Assembly (NCBI RefSeq): GCF_012396365.1
Contig: NZ_JAAXPG010000013.1
Coordinates: forward strand, 124,001 to 188,000
From: Nocardiopsis alborubida
Lineage (GTDB): Bacteria; Actinomycetota; Actinomycetes; Streptosporangiales; Streptosporangiaceae
DNA length: 64,000 nucleotides
Direction of reading: 5' to 3'
Made by a program: the position numbers and the translations under genes
Part shown: positions 24,227 through 32,539 of the stretch, one piece after another
How the letters are laid out: each line of letters starts with the position of its first letter
Position numbering within the stretch: the first letter of the stretch is position 1
The notes under the pieces: model-generated
Database searches by the model: none
What the model was told of the DNA's origin: nothing
The model's input: the letters and a program-made list of their open reading frames with translations, nothing else

Positions 24227-25186
24227 ATGCGTGCTGCCATCGTCAACACCCCCGAAGCGGCCCCGGTCTGCGCGGACTTCCCGGACCCGGAGCCGCGGCC
24301 GGGCGAGCGTCCGCTGCGGCTCGTGGGCGCAGGTCTGCACCACATCGTCCGCGGGCTGGCCTCCGGCCGTCACTACGGCAGCGGACGGGCGTATCCCCTC
24401 GTGCCGGGCATCGACGCCGTGGCTCGGACCGACGACGGGCAGCTGGTCTACACGGGCTTCGCCCGGGCGCCTTGGGGCACGATGGCCGAATGGCTGGTCA
24501 CCCCGTTCGAGGTGGCGCTGCCCGCCGGGGCCGATCCGCTCGCGGTCGCCGCCGGCATGAACCCCGCCATGTCCGGCTGGATGGCGTTGGCCGCCCGGCG
24601 CGAGGAGGCGGGCGAGCTGGGCACCGTGCTGGTACTCGGCGCGACCGGAGCGTCAGGCGGCCTGGCCGTGCGGGCGGCACTCTCCCTCGGTGCGAAGCGC
24701 GTCATCGCGGCCGGGCGCGACCGCGAGGCCCTGGAACGGCTGCGCGGCCTCGGCGCCGTCACCGTCGCCCTCGCGGCCGACGCACCCGACACCTGGACGG
24801 CCGCCCTCGGTGCGGCCGTCGACGAGGCGCAGCCCACCCTCGTGCTCGACTTCGTGTGGGGTCCCGCCGCCGAGGCCGCCTTCGCCGCACTGGGGAGGGC
24901 GGGCATGGACGAAGACGGCGCGGCCCTCGACTACGTGCAGATCGGCTCGCTCGCCGGAGCCGAGGCGGCGCTGCCCGCGGCGCTGCTGCGCAGCCGGCGG
25001 ATCCGGATCAGCGGCAGCGGCGCGGGCTCGGTCTCGAAGGCGCGGATGATCGCCGAGTTTCCCGAGATCATCGCCCGGTTCGCCGACGGCACCTTCGACG
25101 CGTCGTACACCGTCTACCCGCTCAGCCGCGTCGGCGAGGCCTGGGCGCACCAGGGGCGCGCCCGCGCCGTCATCGTCCCGGACTGA
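24227..25186 (+). CDS. Zinc-less MDR (quinone oxidoreductase-like) dehydrogenase
   Basis: A 319-residue medium-chain dehydrogenase/reductase family member. A GroES-like N-terminal half (PLVPGIDAVARTDDGQLVYT) precedes a Rossmann fold with VLVLGATGASGGLAVRAA as NAD(P)H site. Zinc ligands of alcohol dehydrogenases are absent, so it belongs to the quinone-reductase/enoyl-reductase side. ATG 24227 has AGGAG seven bases upstream; a TTG eight codons earlier falls inside the operator and is less likely. It forms a probable operon with the FAD monooxygenase 35 bases downstream, under the divergent TetR. Confidence 0.85.
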   Translation: MRAAIVNTPEAAPVCADFPDPEPRPGERPLRLVGAGLHHIVRGLASGRHYGSGRAYPLVPGIDAVARTDDGQLVYTGFARAPWGTMAEWLVTPFEVALPAGADPLAVAAGMNPAMSGWMALAARREEAGELGTVLVLGATGASGGLAVRAALSLGAKRVIAAGRDREALERLRGLGAVTVALAADAPDTWTAALGAAVDEAQPTLVLDFVWGPAAEAAFAALGRAGMDEDGAALDYVQIGSLAGAEAALPAALLRSRRIRISGSGAGSVSKARMIAEFPEIIARFADGTFDASYTVYPLSRVGEAWAHQGRARAVIVPD

Positions 25187-25221
25187 CCGGACCCGATCCG
25201 AGGAGGGAGGAGAACGGCATC

Positions 25222-26406
25222 GTGCACAAACGCGTACTGGTCGTCGGGCTGGGGATCGCGGGCATGTCCGCGGCGATCGGGCTGCGACAGGCCGGCTGGA
25301 CACCGGTGATCGTCGAACGGGCCCCGGAACGCCGACAAGGCGGTTACTTCGTCGGCCTGATGGCGGAGGGCAGGCAGGCGGCCGTCGACCTCGGTATCGC
25401 CGACCACCTCCACATCCGCAATCCGCCCGACGGCGGAAAGGCGTGGTCGCTGACCCGGCGCGGGAGGCGTGAGCCGGGCGTGGGTTTCCTGCACCAGCCG
25501 GGCGACCCCGCGGCGGTGCTTCGCGGTGACGTCGAAGCCGCTCTCTGGCGGAGCGCCTGCGGGGACGGGACGAACGAGCCCGTCGACGTGCGGTTCGCGA
25601 CCGCACCCGTGGAGATCCGCGCTGTCGGCGGCGAGGTGCGGGTGCTGTTCGAGGAGGCCGGTACCGGCGCGCGGTACTCCGAGGGCTTCGACCTGGTCGT
25701 CGGCGCGGACGGGCTGCGGTCGAGCGTGCGCCGCACGGTCTTCGGCCCGGACGAGGACTACATGACGAACTGGGACGCGATGATCTGCGCGTTCCAGCTC
25801 CAGGAACAGGTCCCGTCCTTCGACGAGGCGGACAGCGTCATCAGCGCCCGCGCGGGCCGTGCGGTGTGGGTGTTCGGACTCGCCGACCGGCCTCCCACCG
25901 TCCTGCTGACCTACCGCACCGAGGACACCCGGAAGCAGTTCACCGGGTCCGTGGTCCAGCGCCTGCGCACGGTCTTCGCCGGGATGGACGACCCCGCGGT
26001 GCGGCACGCCCTGGCGGCCCTGGAGAGGGCGCCGGAGTTCCTGTTCGACTCGGTGCACCAGGTGAGGATGCCCCGGTGGAGCAGCGGACGGGTCGTCCTG
26101 CTGGGCGACGCGGCGTGGTGTCCGAACCTCTACTCGGGCATGGGCGCCACGCTCGCCCTCCGAGGCGGCGCCGATCTGGGCAGGGCGCTGCTGGAGTCCC
26201 CGGACGACCTTGACGCCGCCCTGACCGCCTGGGAGTCGGGGCTGCGCCCGTTCGTCAGGAGGCACCAGCGCATCGCGCGGCTGAAGCAGCAGATGTTCGT
26301 GCCGTCGAGCCGTCCCGTGGAGGCGCTTCGCTCGGTGGTCCTGCGCCTCGTGTGCGCGGTGAGGGAGCGCAGGTCGGCGAGGGCCCGTGCCGGGGTGCCG
26401 GCATGA
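25222..26406 (+). CDS. FAD-dependent monooxygenase (PHBH fold)
   Basis: A 394-residue class A flavoprotein monooxygenase. The FAD dinucleotide fold is VVGLGIAGMSAAIGLRQAGW at the N terminus; the DG motif is VVGADGLRSSVRR; the GD motif is VLLGDAAWCPNLYSGMGATLAL. No membrane or secretion signal. These enzymes hydroxylate aromatic or polyketide substrates, and relatives such as TetX inactivate tetracyclines; the divergent TetR makes drug or xenobiotic modification plausible but not shown. GTG 25222 was chosen, preceded by GGAGGGAGGAG, because the glycine-rich fold begins directly after it; the frame is open far upstream inside the neighbouring gene. Confidence 0.87.
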   Translation: MHKRVLVVGLGIAGMSAAIGLRQAGWTPVIVERAPERRQGGYFVGLMAEGRQAAVDLGIADHLHIRNPPDGGKAWSLTRRGRREPGVGFLHQPGDPAAVLRGDVEAALWRSACGDGTNEPVDVRFATAPVEIRAVGGEVRVLFEEAGTGARYSEGFDLVVGADGLRSSVRRTVFGPDEDYMTNWDAMICAFQLQEQVPSFDEADSVISARAGRAVWVFGLADRPPTVLLTYRTEDTRKQFTGSVVQRLRTVFAGMDDPAVRHALAALERAPEFLFDSVHQVRMPRWSSGRVVLLGDAAWCPNLYSGMGATLALRGGADLGRALLESPDDLDAALTAWESGLRPFVRRHQRIARLKQQMFVPSSRPVEALRSVVLRLVCAVRERRSARARAGVPA

Positions 26407-26489
26407 ACGAGCCGGCCCGTGCAGTCGCGAGCCCGCCCGTGAAGTAGACATCTCCTGTGAGACACGAGAACCACGAAACGAGGGACATC

Positions 26490-26945
26490 ATGACCGTGGA
26501 CATCGCGGAGCAGCCGTGGGACGGCGCGGACGGCGTCCGGCTGCGCCGGGCCATGCAGGTCGAACTGGCGGCCCGCTACAACATGCCCGACCAGGAGACC
26601 GAACCGCCGACCGCCGAGACCGTCAGCGTGTTCCTCGTCGCCCGCGACCCGGGCGGCGACGCGATCGGCTGCGGCGCCTTACGCCTGCTGGACGACGGCA
26701 CGGCCGAGATCAAGCGGATGTACGTGACCCCGCAGGCACGCGGCACCGGCGTGGCGACCCGCGTCCTGCGCGCACTGGAGGACCACGCCAGGGGGCACGG
26801 GATCAGCTCACTGGTGCTGTCCACCGGCGTGAAGCAGCCCGACGCGATCCGGTTCTACGAGCGCGAGGGCTACCAGCGGACCGACGGCTACGGGCCCTAC
26901 GTCGGCGAACCGATGGCCAGGTGCTTCACCCTCCGGCTCAGCTGA
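26490..26945 (+). CDS. GNAT-family N-acetyltransferase
   Basis: A 151-residue acetyltransferase. Motif A is EIKRMYVTPQARGTGVATRVL (acetyl-CoA pyrophosphate loop RGTGVA), and the C-terminal motif B reads GVKQPDAIRFYEREGYQR. The preceding GCGALRLLDDG strand completes the fold. ATG 26490 with GAGGG upstream is preferred to the GTG at 26457. It stands 84 bases behind the monooxygenase gene on the same strand and might be co-transcribed. Substrate unknown, small amine probable. Confidence 0.87.
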   Translation: MTVDIAEQPWDGADGVRLRRAMQVELAARYNMPDQETEPPTAETVSVFLVARDPGGDAIGCGALRLLDDGTAEIKRMYVTPQARGTGVATRVLRALEDHARGHGISSLVLSTGVKQPDAIRFYEREGYQRTDGYGPYVGEPMARCFTLRLS

Positions 26946-27083
26946 ACCGGGGACCGGCGGCGCCTCCAGGGGCGGGGCGGAGCGGGCGCGTCGGCGACGA
27001 CGCCCCTCCGGGCCCCGGGGGCGGCCGGTCCCTCGGGGAACGGCGCGTCCGCGCCGCCCCGATCGACCCCCGCGACCCGGGCA

Positions 27084-27112
27084 GCAAAAAAGGCCCTGCC
27101 GAGCAGGGCCTT
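27084..27112 (-). terminator. Rho-independent terminator of a lost tRNA-Leu gene (minus strand)
   Basis: Read on the minus strand: AAGGCCCTGC-TCG-GCAGGGCCTT (27112-27090) followed by a run of Ts (27089-27084). It directly follows the tRNA 3' end at 27135-27117, so it is the native terminator of that tRNA gene. Confidence 0.8.
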
Positions 27113-27116
27113 CGTT

Positions 27117-27135
27117 TGTGTCCGAGGGGGGACTT
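27117..27135 (-). other. tRNA-Leu 3' end fragment, probable attachment site of an integrated element
   Basis: On the minus strand the bases AAGTCCCCCCTCGGACACA equal the T-stem 3' strand, acceptor 3' strand and following bases of actinomycete tRNA-Leu genes. The rest of the tRNA is absent: upstream sequence diverges at once. This is what remains at the distal end when an integrase inserts an element into a tRNA 3' end. The adjoining DUF2637 gene is a typical AICE gene. The identification of the isoacceptor is from memory. Confidence 0.65.
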
Positions 27136-27208
27136 CGACCATTCCCCCACAGGGCCCGAGTTCCCTGGTCCTGAGCATCGACCTGTCGCTGGACGGGCGG
27201 TGAGTCTG

Positions 27209-27913
27209 ATGGATTCTTCCCGCTGGTCTCGCTGGACCACTATCGCTGCCGTGCTGATGCTGGCCGTGATCGCCGCGGTGGTGTCCTACTCGCACATGTA
27301 CGAACTCGCCCTGCGCCACGGTGAGCCCGAGTGGCGCGCGGCCCTGTTCCCGCTCTCGGTCGACGGGATGATCGTGGGCGCCTCCATGACGCTGTTGAGC
27401 GACGCCCGCAACGGCCGCAAGGGCGGCCTGCTGCCGTGGGCGCTGCTGATCATCGGGTCCGGTGCTTCCCTGGCGGCCAACGTCGCGGTCGCCGACCCCA
27501 CGATGTGGTCGCGCATCATCCACGCCTGGCCGAGCTTCGCGCTGATCGGCGCCTACGAGCTGCTCATGCGAGAGTTCCGCGCAACCGCGCGGAGCATACG
27601 CAGTGCATCCGCAGCCCATGGCCAGGCCCCCGAAGCGGAGACGCGGGAAGTCCAGGAAGGCATCGAGGCACCAGAGGTATCAGGAACCACTGATCTGCAG
27701 ATCGTGCGTGACACGGTCGAGGAGACTGCAGGCGAGCCAACTCTGTCTCCGTTTCAGGACAGGGCTTGGCGGTGGGCGCTGGAGCGGCAACAGCAGACGG
27801 GAAAACTGCCGAGCGGGAAGGAGATTGGAGCGCACTTCGGCCGTAAGGAGCGCTGGGGCCGACTGGTCAAACAGCGAGGGCAACGGGGAAGCCTCCTCGC
27901 AGAAGCTGGATAG
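27209..27913 (+). CDS. DUF2637-domain protein of AICE/plasmid transfer type
   Basis: A 234-residue protein. The first 120 residues form four hydrophobic segments with the DUF2637 signature SYSHMYELALRHG, then LFPLSVDGMIVGASMTLLSD and a following LPWALLIIGSGASLAANVAVAD. The C-terminal part is a hydrophilic linker ending in a helix-turn-helix-like ERQQQTGKLPSGKEIGAHFG that resembles the DNA-binding tail seen in such proteins. DUF2637 proteins are carried by actinomycete integrative conjugative elements and plasmids and are associated with mycelial spread of the element. ATG 27209 was taken; GTG 27200 is possible. It is the first gene inside the putative att site; a decayed second copy lies at about 32540. 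Confidence 0.85.
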   Translation: MDSSRWSRWTTIAAVLMLAVIAAVVSYSHMYELALRHGEPEWRAALFPLSVDGMIVGASMTLLSDARNGRKGGLLPWALLIIGSGASLAANVAVADPTMWSRIIHAWPSFALIGAYELLMREFRATARSIRSASAAHGQAPEAETREVQEGIEAPEVSGTTDLQIVRDTVEETAGEPTLSPFQDRAWRWALERQQQTGKLPSGKEIGAHFGRKERWGRLVKQRGQRGSLLAEAG

Positions 27914-28221
27914 CCCTTGTCGCAGCAGTGGATCCGTGCCGGGTGGCCGCGATCCCTTCTTGGCCGGTATTAACTTGGCGTTGAACGCTCTGCGATCACC
28001 CCAGCGGGCAGGTTCCGCGTTTGGGATCGCAGTCGCGCTCGTGTGTCCGCTTCCATGCTGCTGATGATGCGTGGCATGCGCGGCGCCTCCTGCTCAGCCG
28101 AGATGACCGACACGTAGGAGGAGACAGCGTGTCTGCGCACCGAAGTTGAGCGGCTGAGGGCCGAACACAGTCGGATCGACGACCTCGCTTCCTTGCAGAG
28201 GAAGCGCTGAGGATACGGCGT
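27914..28221. other. Non-coding, gene-remnant sequence
   Basis: No intact gene. One short frame (28118-28210) reads CLRTEVERLRAEHSRIDD ending in RKR, like the coiled-coil tail of a MerR-type regulator, but it has no start and is preceded by a stop. Treated as debris of the island. Confidence 0.4.
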
Positions 28222-28395
28222 GTGACGGCCACCGGAGCACCGCACACCACCACTTTTCAACCAGAACACAGGGAAGACATGGGAAACAACAACCTGGCGT
28301 TCCATCCTGACGACCCGCAGACGGTGTACGCGGGCAGCTGCAGCGAACCGGGCATACCCATCCTGTGGAATCTGGGCGGTGGTGAAAGGGAGGAA
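28222..28395 (+). pseudogene. Fragment of a BNR/F510_1955-like repeat protein
   Basis: The reading frame contains NNNLAFHPDDPQTVYAGS, the strand-turn motif of BNR/sortilin-like beta-propeller repeats (compare the intact F510_1955-like lipoprotein at 61957). Only one repeat remains before an unrelated tail, so this is taken as a remnant rather than a gene. Confidence 0.35.
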
Positions 28396-28400
28396 CTGTC

Positions 28401-28652
28401 ATGTGCGGAATGGGAATGATAGGCGGCATGGGCATGCTGGGCCCGTGGATGATGGGCGGATCGCTGCTTCTCCTGGTCTTCCTGTTCGGCCTTGCCGTGG
28501 CCGGGAGTGTGTGGTGGGGCCGGTCGATGACTCGGCGGAAGAGCCCTTCGCGACTCGAAGCAGACTCAGCTCAGGAGGAGTTGCGCCGCAGGTACGCTGC
28601 GGGAGAGATCGACCGCGAGGAATACCTGCAGCGCAAGATCGACATGGAATGA
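28401..28652 (+). CDS. Small SHOCT-domain membrane protein
   Basis: 83 residues: a Met/Gly-rich N terminus (MCGMGMIGGMGMLGPWMMGG), one transmembrane helix (about 20-42) and a C-terminal SHOCT domain AQEELRRRYAAGEIDREEYL. The ATG has GGGAGGAA upstream. Met-rich SHOCT proteins commonly sit in copper loci of actinomycetes; here the neighbours (DUF305, TlpA, CcdA, Cys-rich storage protein further on) support a link to copper or redox stress, by context only. Confidence 0.8.
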   Translation: MCGMGMIGGMGMLGPWMMGGSLLLLVFLFGLAVAGSVWWGRSMTRRKSPSRLEADSAQEELRRRYAAGEIDREEYLQRKIDME

Positions 28653-28670
28653 CGAGTGGAGGCGGACATC

Positions 28671-29057
28671 GTGCAGCGGTTCGGTGCTCTGGAAGCCGCG
28701 ATCATGGAAGTGGTGTGGGACGCCGAGCACCCGCTGCTGGTACGCGAGGTCCTCAACCAGCTTGACCGCGAACCGGTACCGGCCTTCACGACTGTGCAGA
28801 CGGTGATGAACATTCTGCATGGCAAGGGCTGGCTGGACCGCGGACTGGAAGGCCGAGCCTATCGGTACTGGGCCACGGCCACTCGTGAGGACTACATCGC
28901 CAGACTGATGCACCATGCCCTGGACGAAACGCAGGATCGGGGCGCCGCGCTCGCTCGATTCGTGGACAGTATGGATCCTGGCGAGATCGCTGAACTGACG
29001 GATCGTCTGGCCGGAGCGCGGATCAGGGAGGATGAGCGCGAAGGGGGCGCCGCGTGA
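28671..29057 (+). CDS. BlaI/MecI/CopY-family regulator
   Basis: A 128-residue winged-helix repressor: LEAAIMEVVWDAEHPLLVRE, then AFTTVQTVMNILHGKGWLDR and the wing EGRAYRYWATATREDY. The GTG at 28671 has GGAGG nine bases upstream and was chosen over GTG 28656. The next gene, overlapping by one base, is an M56 peptidase; BlaI-M56 pairs work as sensor protease and repressor (as BlaR1-BlaI) or, in copper loci, with CopY-like regulators. No clear TACA-N2-TGTA box was found directly upstream. Confidence 0.88.
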   Translation: MQRFGALEAAIMEVVWDAEHPLLVREVLNQLDREPVPAFTTVQTVMNILHGKGWLDRGLEGRAYRYWATATREDYIARLMHHALDETQDRGAALARFVDSMDPGEIAELTDRLAGARIREDEREGGAA

Positions 29058-30019
29058 TGGTCACGCTGGTTCTAGCGGCCTATTCGGCGGTGGGAATCGC
29101 CGTGGCCGCTCCACTGCTGGCCCGGGCCGCCTGGGTGGAGCGGGCTCCACGTCTGGCGTTGGTCCTCTGGCAGGCGCTGGCGGCGTCCGTCGTGATGGCG
29201 GCGGCTCTTGCCGGCCTGGCGGTCGTCGTACCCGTCCTGCCGCTGTCCGCTGACCTGGCCGGGCTGCTACAGATGTGTCTGATGATGCTGCGCGGTACCT
29301 ACTCCACCTTTGGGGAAGGGCTCGCCTCCACCGCCGGACTGGCCGTTGCCTTCGGCATCGTCGGGCGCTGCACCTACGGGGTGAGCGCCGAATGGGTGCG
29401 GGTACTGCGGGAACGGCGTCACCATCTGCGGATCCTTGCCATGGTCGGTACCGGAAACGAGCACCTGGGGGCGACAGTTCTCGACCATGGGGCGGCCGCC
29501 GCCTACTGCCTGCCGGGCCGGGGCGGCCGCGTGGTGCTGACCAGCGCCGCCTTGGCCGCGCTGGACGAGGCGGGCCTGGAGGCGGTGCTGGCTCACGAAC
29601 AGGCGCACCTGAGCGGTCGCCATCACCTGTTGGTCGCGCTCACCCGCGGCGTGGAACGGGCTTTCCCCTTTGTCAGGGCGTTCGCACTGGCGCGATCCGA
29701 GACCGCCAGGCTGGTCGAGTTGGCAGCCGACGACGCCGCGACCTTGGCCACGGACCGTCTGACGGTCGCTGGAGCTCTGCTGGCCCTGGCCAAGGGCGGC
29801 TCCTCGAAGCAGTCGCCGATGCCCGAAGCGGTCCTGGCCGCGAGCGGGCACGGTACTGGCAACCGGGTCCGCCGCCTGATCGACGGTCGGACTCGGCTGA
29901 GCCCGTGGCAGGTGGTGCTCGGCGGTGCGATTGCGGTGGCGGTCGTCATCGCGCCGCTGGCCGTCGTGGTGATTCCCGCGATCGCCATGGCAGGCGCGCA
30001 CTGCTGCCCCACACCCTGA
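29057..30019 (+). CDS. M56-family membrane metallopeptidase (BlaR1-like, no sensor domain)
   Basis: 320 residues with about four transmembrane helices (near 1-20, 40-65, 90-110 and 290-312) and the zinc motif HEQAH (His 180-His 184) in LEAVLAHEQAHLSGRHHLL, followed by ELAADDAATLATD which supplies the third ligand region. No penicillin-binding sensor domain is present. It should cleave or modulate the BlaI-type repressor encoded upstream. ATG 29057 shares its first base with the last base of the blaI stop, implying coupled translation. Confidence 0.88.
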   Translation: MVTLVLAAYSAVGIAVAAPLLARAAWVERAPRLALVLWQALAASVVMAAALAGLAVVVPVLPLSADLAGLLQMCLMMLRGTYSTFGEGLASTAGLAVAFGIVGRCTYGVSAEWVRVLRERRHHLRILAMVGTGNEHLGATVLDHGAAAAYCLPGRGGRVVLTSAALAALDEAGLEAVLAHEQAHLSGRHHLLVALTRGVERAFPFVRAFALARSETARLVELAADDAATLATDRLTVAGALLALAKGGSSKQSPMPEAVLAASGHGTGNRVRRLIDGRTRLSPWQVVLGGAIAVAVVIAPLAVVVIPAIAMAGAHCCPTP

Positions 30020-30369
30020 GTCCGACCCAGGTGGGCGGCGCCGTCCGCCTCCCCGTCAGTCCTCGGGTGCTCCGGCGCCCAGGGTGACGTCGCTGAACGG
30101 CAGGTAGGGGTCGATCGGGGAAAGGCGACGGACCACGGCAGAGCCACGGCCCCGACGACAAGTCCGAGAGCCGTCACGAGTTCGGCAGGATCCGCCAGAC
30201 CAGGTTGTACATCGTTCGCCTTATCCCTACTGCCAGCGACGTGACCAGGCCTGCGGTGAACGCGAACTTGCTGAACGGATCCCGAGTGAGGTTACCGACG
30301 GTACACCGGAGACACCGCCGACGGCGTCAAGCGCTGCCTGGCTCGATTGGTCCGGGATGAGCACCGTCG
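30020..30369. pseudogene. Degraded stretch with coding fragments
   Basis: No intact gene in about 350 bases. On the minus strand two fragments look formerly coding: a short MYNLVWRILPNS (start near 30210) that resembles the N terminus of a common small membrane protein but stops after 12 codons, and a frame ending PIDPYLPFSDVTLGAGAPED with its stop at 30061-30059. Neither has a complete frame. Confidence 0.4.
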
Positions 30370-30993
30370 TCACGTCGGCCCGGCCTCTCCGTTGCGCTCG
30401 TTGAGCACGGGCTCGACGAGATCGGTTAACTGGTTATAGGTGGTCTCGCCGATGACGCGGGCGGCGATGCGGCCCTCGTGGTCGATGACGATCGTGCTGG
30501 GGATGGCGCGGGGAGGCACAGTGTCCCGGAAAGCCTGGGGGACCACGCCGGGCTGGTCGTAGATGCTCGGGTAGGAGATTCCCAGGTTGCGCACGAAGGC
30601 CCGTGCGGCGGTGCGGTCGTCCTTGATGTTGATACCGAGGAACTCCAGCCCCGACTCCTGGTGTTCGGCGTAGACCTCCTTGAGAACGGGGATCTCCGTC
30701 CGGCAGGGTGCGCACCAGCTCGCCCAGATGTTGAGGACCAGCACGTCACCGAGGTAGTCCTCTAAACTCACCGGTTCGCCGTCAAGAGTCTCCCCGCTGA
30801 CTTCGGGCGCGGGTAGACGCTCGTCGGGCGCAAACACGGTCTCGGATCCGTCGCCCTGGACATAGCGTTCGTCACCGCTGCCGCTGGCTGCGTCGGTGTT
30901 TGCGCACGAGACGAGGGTGAACGCCAATGCGATGGCAGCCGCACTCACTCGGAGCACGCGGCGCGGACGAGCGCCGGTTCGGTGGAAGGGCAT
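30370..30993 (-). CDS. TlpA/ResA-like thioredoxin lipoprotein
   Basis: A 207-residue extracytoplasmic thiol-disulfide reductase. The signal peptide ends in a lipobox (AFTLVSC), so it is anchored outside the membrane. The thioredoxin fold carries the active site NIWASWCAPCRTEIP and the cis-Pro loop AIPSTIVIDHEGRI. Such proteins receive electrons from CcdA and reduce apocytochrome c or metal-binding cysteines; a CcdA gene lies 600 bases away on the other strand (31593). Role in copper or cytochrome maturation is inferred from that partnership. Confidence 0.9.
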   Translation of the reverse strand: MPFHRTGARPRRVLRVSAAAIALAFTLVSCANTDAASGSGDERYVQGDGSETVFAPDERLPAPEVSGETLDGEPVSLEDYLGDVLVLNIWASWCAPCRTEIPVLKEVYAEHQESGLEFLGINIKDDRTAARAFVRNLGISYPSIYDQPGVVPQAFRDTVPPRAIPSTIVIDHEGRIAARVIGETTYNQLTDLVEPVLNERNGEAGPT

Positions 30994-31204
30994 CGTTGGG
31001 AACCTCGCTGGACAGGGATGTGGACCTGGGCCGGGAGAGACGGGCGGTCATGTGCAGGTGCTCACCGCGCAGCTCTGCCAGGGTGGGGGCACCAGGCCAG
31101 GCGTCGATGGAAGAGACGTTCGACGAACTCCGGGACGGTGGTAGCAGAGCGCCGGCGTGGACTGGCTGACGATGTCGGGGTGTGGGTGAACAGCGGGTGC
31201 CCGG

Positions 31205-31363
31205 TTAGCAGGTAGGGGCTGCGGTCCACAGCCGCTCCTCGGGTATCTGGTCCGAGGCCATCGAACCTTCCGACAGCCATCGGATCGTGCTCAGACACTC
31301 TCGCCAGAGCTCAGGGTCATCGTCGAAGAGGGTGCAGATACGGATCCGGTGTGCCAGGGGCAT
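31205..31363 (-). CDS. Small hypothetical protein (52 aa)
   Basis: Not recognised. The frame MPLAHRIRICTLFDDDPELW...RLWTAAPTC starts at an ATG (31363-31361) with GGGAG six bases upstream and uses mostly G/C at third positions, which argues for real or recently real coding. It is acidic at 13-17 and has two cysteines. It could also be a truncated piece of a larger gene. Confidence 0.35.
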   Translation of the reverse strand: MPLAHRIRICTLFDDDPELWRECLSTIRWLSEGSMASDQIPEERLWTAAPTC

Positions 31364-31511
31364 GCGGACTCCCGAACGGTAGAGGCAGACGAGCCGGGGT
31401 GTGTCCGACGCGGACGGGCTCGAAAGCTCGGAAACGGCGGAGGTTGACCGGCTTTTCGCGCAGGTGAGGAAGTGTTCCCGGGGGCGGATGAGCCCTCGCG
31501 GGACCGCGGCC

Positions 31512-31533
31512 TAGCATACCTAAGGAGCTTAGG
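31512..31533 (+). promoter_or_regulatory. ccdA promoter with CCTAAG-GAG-CTTAGG repeat
   Basis: A -10-like TAGCAT (31512-31517) is followed by a perfect six-base inverted repeat at 31519-31533, at the expected transcription start. A repressor bound here would block the ccdA gene. The binder is not known. Confidence 0.45.
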
Positions 31534-31592
31534 CGTAGTGCCGCACCCCCTGCTCGATACAGGACAACACCCATGAAGGAGTCCCCGACACG

Positions 31593-32357
31593 ATGGACAT
31601 CGCGCAGATCGTCACCAGCGGCCCGTTGCTCTTCGCCATCGCGCTCGCGCTTGCCGCCGGAGCGATCACGTTCGTCTCTCCGTGCTGCCTGCCACTGGTA
31701 CCCGGTTACCTGTCCTATATCGCTGGGATGTCGGGAGCCGAAGGGCAGGGGAGATCGGCAGGGGGAGTGTTCCGCAGTCGTGCGGTCGTCGGCACACTGC
31801 TGTTCGTCGCGGGCTTCTCCGGGCTCTTCGCCGCCTACGGGGCGCTGTTCGGCAGTCTGGGCGGGCTACTGCTCGAATATGAGGACATCATGATTCGCAT
31901 CCTCGGCGTCCTCACGATCATCCTCGGCCTGGCGTTCATGGGAGTGCTGGGCAAGTTTCCCTTGATCGGCCGGTCTTTCAAGCTCGCTTATCGGCCTCGC
32001 TCCGGGCTGGCCGGGGCCCCGCTACTCGGAGTGCTCTTCGGTCTGGGGTGGACACCGTGCATGGGGCCCACACTGGCCGCGGTCCTGACTCTGTCGGTCT
32101 CCACCGGAACGGCGGAGCGCGGCGCCTTTCTCGCCTTCGCTTACGGGCTCGGTCTGGGGTTGCCCTTTCTCGCCGCGGCCGTCGGGTTGTCGAAGACCAT
32201 GCGCGCGGTGAGCTGGGCCCGGCGGCGGGGGGACATCGTGTCCCGGGTGGGCGGCGCCATGCTGGTACTCATCGGTATTGCCCAGGTGAGCGGAATGTGG
32301 AGCGTGTTCATGGCCGACATGCAGCGGCTGGCGGGCGGCTACACCCTGCCCTTGTGA
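31593..32357 (+). CDS. ccdA: Cytochrome c biogenesis protein CcdA (DsbD membrane domain)
   Basis: 254 residues, six transmembrane helices, moving reducing equivalents from cytoplasmic thioredoxin across the membrane. The redox cysteines are in [19 protein letters not shown] (first helix) and [15 protein letters not shown] (fourth helix), the conserved pair of this family. ATG 31593 follows GAAGGAG. Its natural partner is the TlpA-like lipoprotein encoded at 30370. Together they are a transmembrane thiol-reducing system, in this island next to copper-associated genes. An inverted repeat overlaps its promoter. Confidence 0.92.
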   Translation: MDIAQIVTSGPLLFAIALALAAGAITFVSPCCLPLVPGYLSYIAGMSGAEGQGRSAGGVFRSRAVVGTLLFVAGFSGLFAAYGALFGSLGGLLLEYEDIMIRILGVLTIILGLAFMGVLGKFPLIGRSFKLAYRPRSGLAGAPLLGVLFGLGWTPCMGPTLAAVLTLSVSTGTAERGAFLAFAYGLGLGLPFLAAAVGLSKTMRAVSWARRRGDIVSRVGGAMLVLIGIAQVSGMWSVFMADMQRLAGGYTLPL

Positions 32358-32539
32358 TCTATGGGGACACCGACCCAAGTGTCTAAGCGACTAAGTTCGA
32401 TAGGTGTATTTTCGGCCAGCACGCGCCGCCAGAACCCGTTCCCCAGCCACGAACTCGGTATGAGTAGGTTCTGGTGAAGAAGGTCGACTACCTGTGTGTG
32501 GTCCACCCAAGCGAGGCTGAGGCACTTCCGCGTCCCGAT

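Larger units (their letters stand above)
30994..31592. other. Intergenic region between TlpA and CcdA genes
   Basis: About 600 bases between divergent genes. It holds one small candidate gene (31205-31363, minus) and the ccdA promoter with an inverted repeat (31519-31533). The remaining sequence shows no family resemblance in any frame. Confidence 0.5.

Noticed and set aside
28118-28210. Small MerR-like gene
   Set aside because: Only a coiled-coil-like tail is readable, there is no start codon and a stop precedes it.
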